Shown here piece by piece: positions 5,280-8,140 of a DNA stretch of 8,140 nt; the first letter of the stretch is position 1, and the number at the start of each line of letters is the position of its first letter. The translations under genes were made by a program, and so were the position numbers. Under the pieces are notes generated by a model. The model saw nothing but the letters and a program-made list of their open reading frames with translations, was not told the DNA's origin and made no database searches. Source of the DNA: Nitrospirota bacterium (GTDB lineage: Bacteria > Nitrospirota > Thermodesulfovibrionia > Thermodesulfovibrionales > Dissulfurispiraceae). The stretch spans positions 1 to 8,140 of the forward strand of contig JACREW010000050.1 in the NCBI GenBank assembly GCA_016212685.1, read 5' to 3'.

Positions 5280-6490
5280 AAGAAAAGAATAAAGAACAGA
5301 GAAAACAAAAAACAGATATATTCGAAAAATGTTTCAGGTTCAACGCTGCCAAAGAATTGCAGAAGGCGGGTATTTATCCTTTTTTCAGAATGATAGAGAG
5401 CGCGCAGGACCCCGAAGTGGTAATGAACGGAAAACGAATGATAATGGTCGGCTCGAACAATTACCTCGGACTTACCAACCATCCGAGGGTCAAAGAGGCC
5501 GCTGTCGAGGCAGTGAAGAAATACGGGACCGGCTGCGCCGGCTCAAGATTCCTCAACGGCACTCTCGATCTCCACGTTAATCTCGAAGAAAAGTTGGCGC
5601 GTTTTATGAGAAAAGAGGCCGCCCTCGTGTTCTCCACGGGTTTTCAGGTTAATTTAGGCGTAATCTCGGCCATTGTGGGAAAGGACGACGTTGTCGTTAT
5701 AGACAAGATGGACCACGCCAGCATCGTTGACGGATGCAGGCTTTCTTACGGTGAAGTCAAGAGATTCAAACACAACGACATGGCCGACTTCGAAAGGGTC
5801 CTCAATGATAATAACGGCAGGGGAAAACTTGTTGTGGTCGACGGCGTCTTCAGCATGGAAGGAGATATTATCAAGCTCCCCGAAGCGCTGAAGATAACGA
5901 AGAAATACGGGGCAAGGCTTCTTGTTGACGATGCCCACGGCATCGGCGTTTTGGGCAAGACAGGAAGGGGCACTGCGGAGCATTTCGGTCTGGAACAAGA
6001 GGTCGATTTGATAATGGGAACATACAGCAAGTCGCTCGCATCCATAGGCGGATTCATCGCCGGAGATGCGGATGTCATTCATTATATAAAACATTTCGCG
6101 AGGGCATTGATATTCAGCGCGAGCCCGCCGCCGGCATCCATAGCGTCCGTCAGCGCTGCGGTAGACATAATAGAGAACGAGCCTGAAAGGATAGAACGGC
6201 TCTGGAAGAATACGCATAAAATGCTTAAAGGTTTTAAAGAACTCGGTTTTGATTTAGGGCCGAGCGAGACGCCGATTATTCCGATTATTGTCGGAGAGGA
6301 CGAGATCGCCTTTAAATTCGTAATGATGCTTCAGGAAGAGGGCGTGTTCGCCAATGTTGCCGTCTCTCCTGCGGTGCCGCCCGGCAAGGCGCTTATAAGG
6401 ACGAGTTACATGGCCACGCATACGGATGAACAGCTCGATAAGGTGCTTGACGCGTTCAAGAAGGTCGGCAAGGCATTGGGTCTGATATAA
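5240..6490 (+). CDS. spt: Serine palmitoyltransferase (PLP-dependent alpha-oxoamine synthase)
   Basis: This soluble PLP enzyme condenses L-serine with a long-chain acyl thioester to give 3-ketodihydrosphingosine, the committed step of sphingolipid synthesis. The 416 residues (404-406 from the later starts) fit fold-type I alpha-oxoamine synthases. Seen in order: GSNNYLGLTNHP (71-82), KYGTGCAGSRFLNGTLD (94-110), the PLP-stacking His159 in DHAS, KHNDM (177-181), DGVFSMEGD (201-209), Asp230 and His233 in VDDAHG, the Schiff-base Lys264 in GTYSKSLASIGGF, and Arg387 in LIRTS for substrate carboxylate binding. The GT(F/Y)SKSLASIGGF and FSTGFQVNLG signatures match bacterial Spt proteins such as those of Bacteroidetes better than Kbl (glycine C-acetyltransferase) or BioF, which are the alternatives. 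Start 5240 has the best ribosome binding site, but the polar extra residues 1-24 precede the conserved DIFEKC start, so 5270 or 5276 are possible. The acyltransferase gene follows 6 bases after the stop. Confidence 0.88.
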   Translation: MDGRLVQDTPMAMKEKNKEQRKQKTDIFEKCFRFNAAKELQKAGIYPFFRMIESAQDPEVVMNGKRMIMVGSNNYLGLTNHPRVKEAAVEAVKKYGTGCAGSRFLNGTLDLHVNLEEKLARFMRKEAALVFSTGFQVNLGVISAIVGKDDVVVIDKMDHASIVDGCRLSYGEVKRFKHNDMADFERVLNDNNGRGKLVVVDGVFSMEGDIIKLPEALKITKKYGARLLVDDAHGIGVLGKTGRGTAEHFGLEQEVDLIMGTYSKSLASIGGFIAGDADVIHYIKHFARALIFSASPPPASIASVSAAVDIIENEPERIERLWKNTHKMLKGFKELGFDLGPSETPIIPIIVGEDEIAFKFVMMLQEEGVFANVAVSPAVPPGKALIRTSYMATHTDEQLDKVLDAFKKVGKALGLI

Positions 6491-6496
6491 ATATAA

Positions 6497-7606
6497 GTGG
6501 AGATAATAGAAGCCAAAACAAAATCGGATCTCCATGCCTTTATAAAATTTCCGCTTGACCTCTACAAAAATGACAACCTTTATGTCCCTCAATTGACATG
6601 GGACATGAAAAGCCATTTTTCGGATAAAAATCCATTTTTAAGACACGCGGATGTAAAATTTTTTCTGGCAGTGAAAGACGGGAATATTGCCGGCCGCATA
6701 GCATCAATTATAAATCCTCAACATATCAGGCTGCATAACGAAAAGGCCGGGTTTTTCGGATTTTTTGAATGCATTAACGACCGTGAAGTTTCTGATGCAT
6801 TGTTAAATAAGGTGCGTGATGAATTAAAAGGTCAGGGCATGGATATTATGCGCGGCCCTATGAATTTTTCGACAAATGAGGAATGCGGATTTCTGATTGA
6901 AGGATTCGACAGTTCTCCCATGCTGATGATGCCTTACAATCCGCCTTATTACAATGACTTGATGGATGCTTATGGAATGGTCAAATCAAAAGACCTCTAC
7001 GCCTTTATTTATCATACCAAGGAGAGATTGCCTGAAAAGGTTTTAAGGGTGGCTGCACTGGCAGAGAGGAGGGGAATTAGTGTCAGGCACATCGACAAAA
7101 AGAATTTTATGACGGACATGCAGGCGTTTCAAAGACTCTATAATTCGGCATGGCAAGGGAATTGGGGATTTGTCCCTCTTTCCGATGAGGAGCTTGCTTA
7201 CAACGCAGGAAAGCTTAAGCCTATCGCTGTCCCTGAACTGACGCTCATTGCGGAAAAAGACGGCGAGCAGGTCGGCTTTCTTGGACTGATACCGGATTAT
7301 AATTTTGTTTTGAAAAAGATGAACGGCAGGCTTAACCCTGTGTCTATCCTCAAGGCGCTTTATTATTCAAGAAAGATTCAGGACCTCAGACTGCTTCTTT
7401 TGGGAATTAAGCCGGAATACAGAAACAGGGGGGTTGACGCCCTGCTTCTCAGATATGGATTTAAAGGGATAAAAAACGGAAATTACAAGCGGGTTGAATT
7501 TTCGTGGATACTTGAAGACAATATCCCTGTAATAAGGATTTCGGAGATGGTAGAGGGAAAGCTGTATAAGAAGTACAGGATTTATGAGAAGTCAATAGCG
7601 TTATAG
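6497..7606 (+). CDS. GNAT-fold N-acyltransferase, probable bacterial ceramide synthase (bCerS-like)
   Basis: The 369 residues form a two-part GNAT-like protein. The N-terminal half carries the family marks NPFLRHADVKFFLA (45-58), AGRIA (65-69), GFFGFFE (85-91), RGPMNFSTNEECG (119-131) and MMPYNPPYY (144-152). The C-terminal half holds the acyl-CoA/ACP phosphate-binding motif PEYRNRGVDALL (306-317, R-x-x-G core at Arg309-Gly312), SWILEDN (336-342) and YKKYRIYEK (357-365). In Caulobacter a GNAT-related protein (bCerS) N-acylates the sphingoid base. Directly following spt, this protein is the natural candidate for that step, giving (keto)ceramide. The start is a GTG, since no ATG exists before residue 37 and the conserved N-terminus is needed. 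No ribosome binding site is visible, so re-initiation after spt, whose stop is 6 bases away, is likely. The family is also found outside sphingolipid clusters, so another amine acceptor cannot be excluded. Confidence 0.78.
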   Translation: MEIIEAKTKSDLHAFIKFPLDLYKNDNLYVPQLTWDMKSHFSDKNPFLRHADVKFFLAVKDGNIAGRIASIINPQHIRLHNEKAGFFGFFECINDREVSDALLNKVRDELKGQGMDIMRGPMNFSTNEECGFLIEGFDSSPMLMMPYNPPYYNDLMDAYGMVKSKDLYAFIYHTKERLPEKVLRVAALAERRGISVRHIDKKNFMTDMQAFQRLYNSAWQGNWGFVPLSDEELAYNAGKLKPIAVPELTLIAEKDGEQVGFLGLIPDYNFVLKKMNGRLNPVSILKALYYSRKIQDLRLLLLGIKPEYRNRGVDALLLRYGFKGIKNGNYKRVEFSWILEDNIPVIRISEMVEGKLYKKYRIYEKSIAL

Positions 7607-8140
7607 CGTAAAGCGTCGAGTTGCAACCTGTATCCTCACCTCTACCGAGTGTTCCTGACGGTCATCAACGAGGGGAATAGCCTTGTCGTGTCGCTCAACG
7701 CCATCGATGGTCACACTCGTCTCGCCGATCATCTTATTATTGGCGGCGGGTGTTTGCCGGACAGTGATATGATAGAGAGTTTTTCTGTATCGGTAATGCA
7801 CCTTGAACATCTCCCAATCCGCGGGGAGGCACGGCTCGAAACGCAGTTTGTCTACCTCAAGCCTCAGCCCCAGGAGTGATTCCACGATAAGCCGGTACAT
7901 CCAGCCGGCCGAGCCCGTGTACCAGGTCCATCCACCACGGCCAATGTGTGGTGAGACTGCATATACATCGGCTGCGACAACGTACGGTTCTACTTTGTAG
8001 GTTTCAATTCCTTCCGGAGTTCTCCCGTGGTTTAACGGGTTGATTATTGTCAGCAGTTCCCACGCGCGCCGGTTGTCGCCCAATGCAGCAAATGCCATCG
8101 CTGTCCAGATCGCCCCATGAGTGTATTGTCCGCCATTCTC
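7601..8140 (-). CDS. ndvB: Cyclic beta-1,2-glucan synthase, C-terminal part (5' end outside window)
   Basis: The minus-strand frame is open from the window edge to a TAA at 7601-7603, giving the last 179 residues. The visible start, ENGGQYTHGAIW, continues straight into MAFAALGDNRRAWELL, so the internal Met at 8098 is not a start. GRGGWTWYTGSAGWMYR (67-83 of the fragment) and LEVDKLRFEPCLP (94-106) are typical of the GH94-type phosphorylase domain at the C-terminus of NdvB/ChvB, very large membrane proteins that make and trim cyclic beta-1,2-glucans of the periplasm. Only the end is visible, so the glycosyltransferase and membrane parts cannot be judged. A stand-alone GH94 phosphorylase is the alternative. 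The gene converges on the acyltransferase gene and shares 6 bases with it. The stretch looks richer in GC than the operon beside it, which may hint at a different history. Confidence 0.85.
   Translation of the reverse strand, partial: ENGGQYTHGAIWTAMAFAALGDNRRAWELLTIINPLNHGRTPEGIETYKVEPYVVAADVYAVSPHIGRGGWTWYTGSAGWMYRLIVESLLGLRLEVDKLRFEPCLPADWEMFKVHYRYRKTLYHITVRQTPAANNKMIGETSVTIDGVERHDKAIPLVDDRQEHSVEVRIQVATRRFTL

Overview
The window looks like chromosomal DNA of a Gram-negative bacterium of moderate GC. The protein set (class I IlvC, long-form NfeD, a bacterial serine palmitoyltransferase, a cyclic beta-1,2-glucan synthase) is most like Nitrospirota or former Deltaproteobacteria. That assignment is an impression from protein style, not a computed placement. 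No rRNA, tRNA or CRISPR array is visible.

Left part (1-1655). The window opens inside the last codons of an ISL3-like transposase (1-96), followed by a probable IS right end near position 136. Ten bases after that end starts an AT-rich ORF (147-566). It is unrecognised by name, but its C-terminal half resembles a degenerate class III nucleotide cyclase/GGDEF-type fold. Tail to tail with it is ilvC on the minus strand (627-1643), a complete class I ketol-acid reductoisomerase with all catalytic residues.

Intergenic region (1656-2120). These 465 bases separate the divergent ilvC and EamA genes. They hold the most unexplained non-coding signal of the window. Two inverted repeats are interleaved (1904-1958, order a-b-a'-b'). 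A three-way-junction-like fold (about 1948-2076) has a long closing helix and two consecutive bulged hairpins. One strand of the closing helix is also the partner of an upstream repeat, so the two folds exclude each other. This is what a cis-regulatory RNA would look like.

Right part (2121-7606). Five plus-strand genes are packed almost without gaps: a DMT/EamA permease, NfeD (membrane serine protease), an NAD-dependent epimerase/SDR, a serine palmitoyltransferase and a GNAT-fold acyltransferase. The last three match, by family and by clustering, the bacterial ceramide pathway described in Caulobacter. In it, Spt makes 3-ketodihydrosphingosine from serine and an acyl thioester, the GNAT protein (bCerS) N-acylates it, and the epimerase-family reductase (CerR) reduces the ketone. 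The window therefore probably encodes a compact (dihydro)ceramide operon, translationally linked to nfeD.

Right edge (7601-8140). The C-terminal end of a cyclic beta-1,2-glucan synthase (NdvB/ChvB, GH94 part) lies on the minus strand and runs off the window. Its stop codon overlaps the stop of the acyltransferase gene tail to tail.
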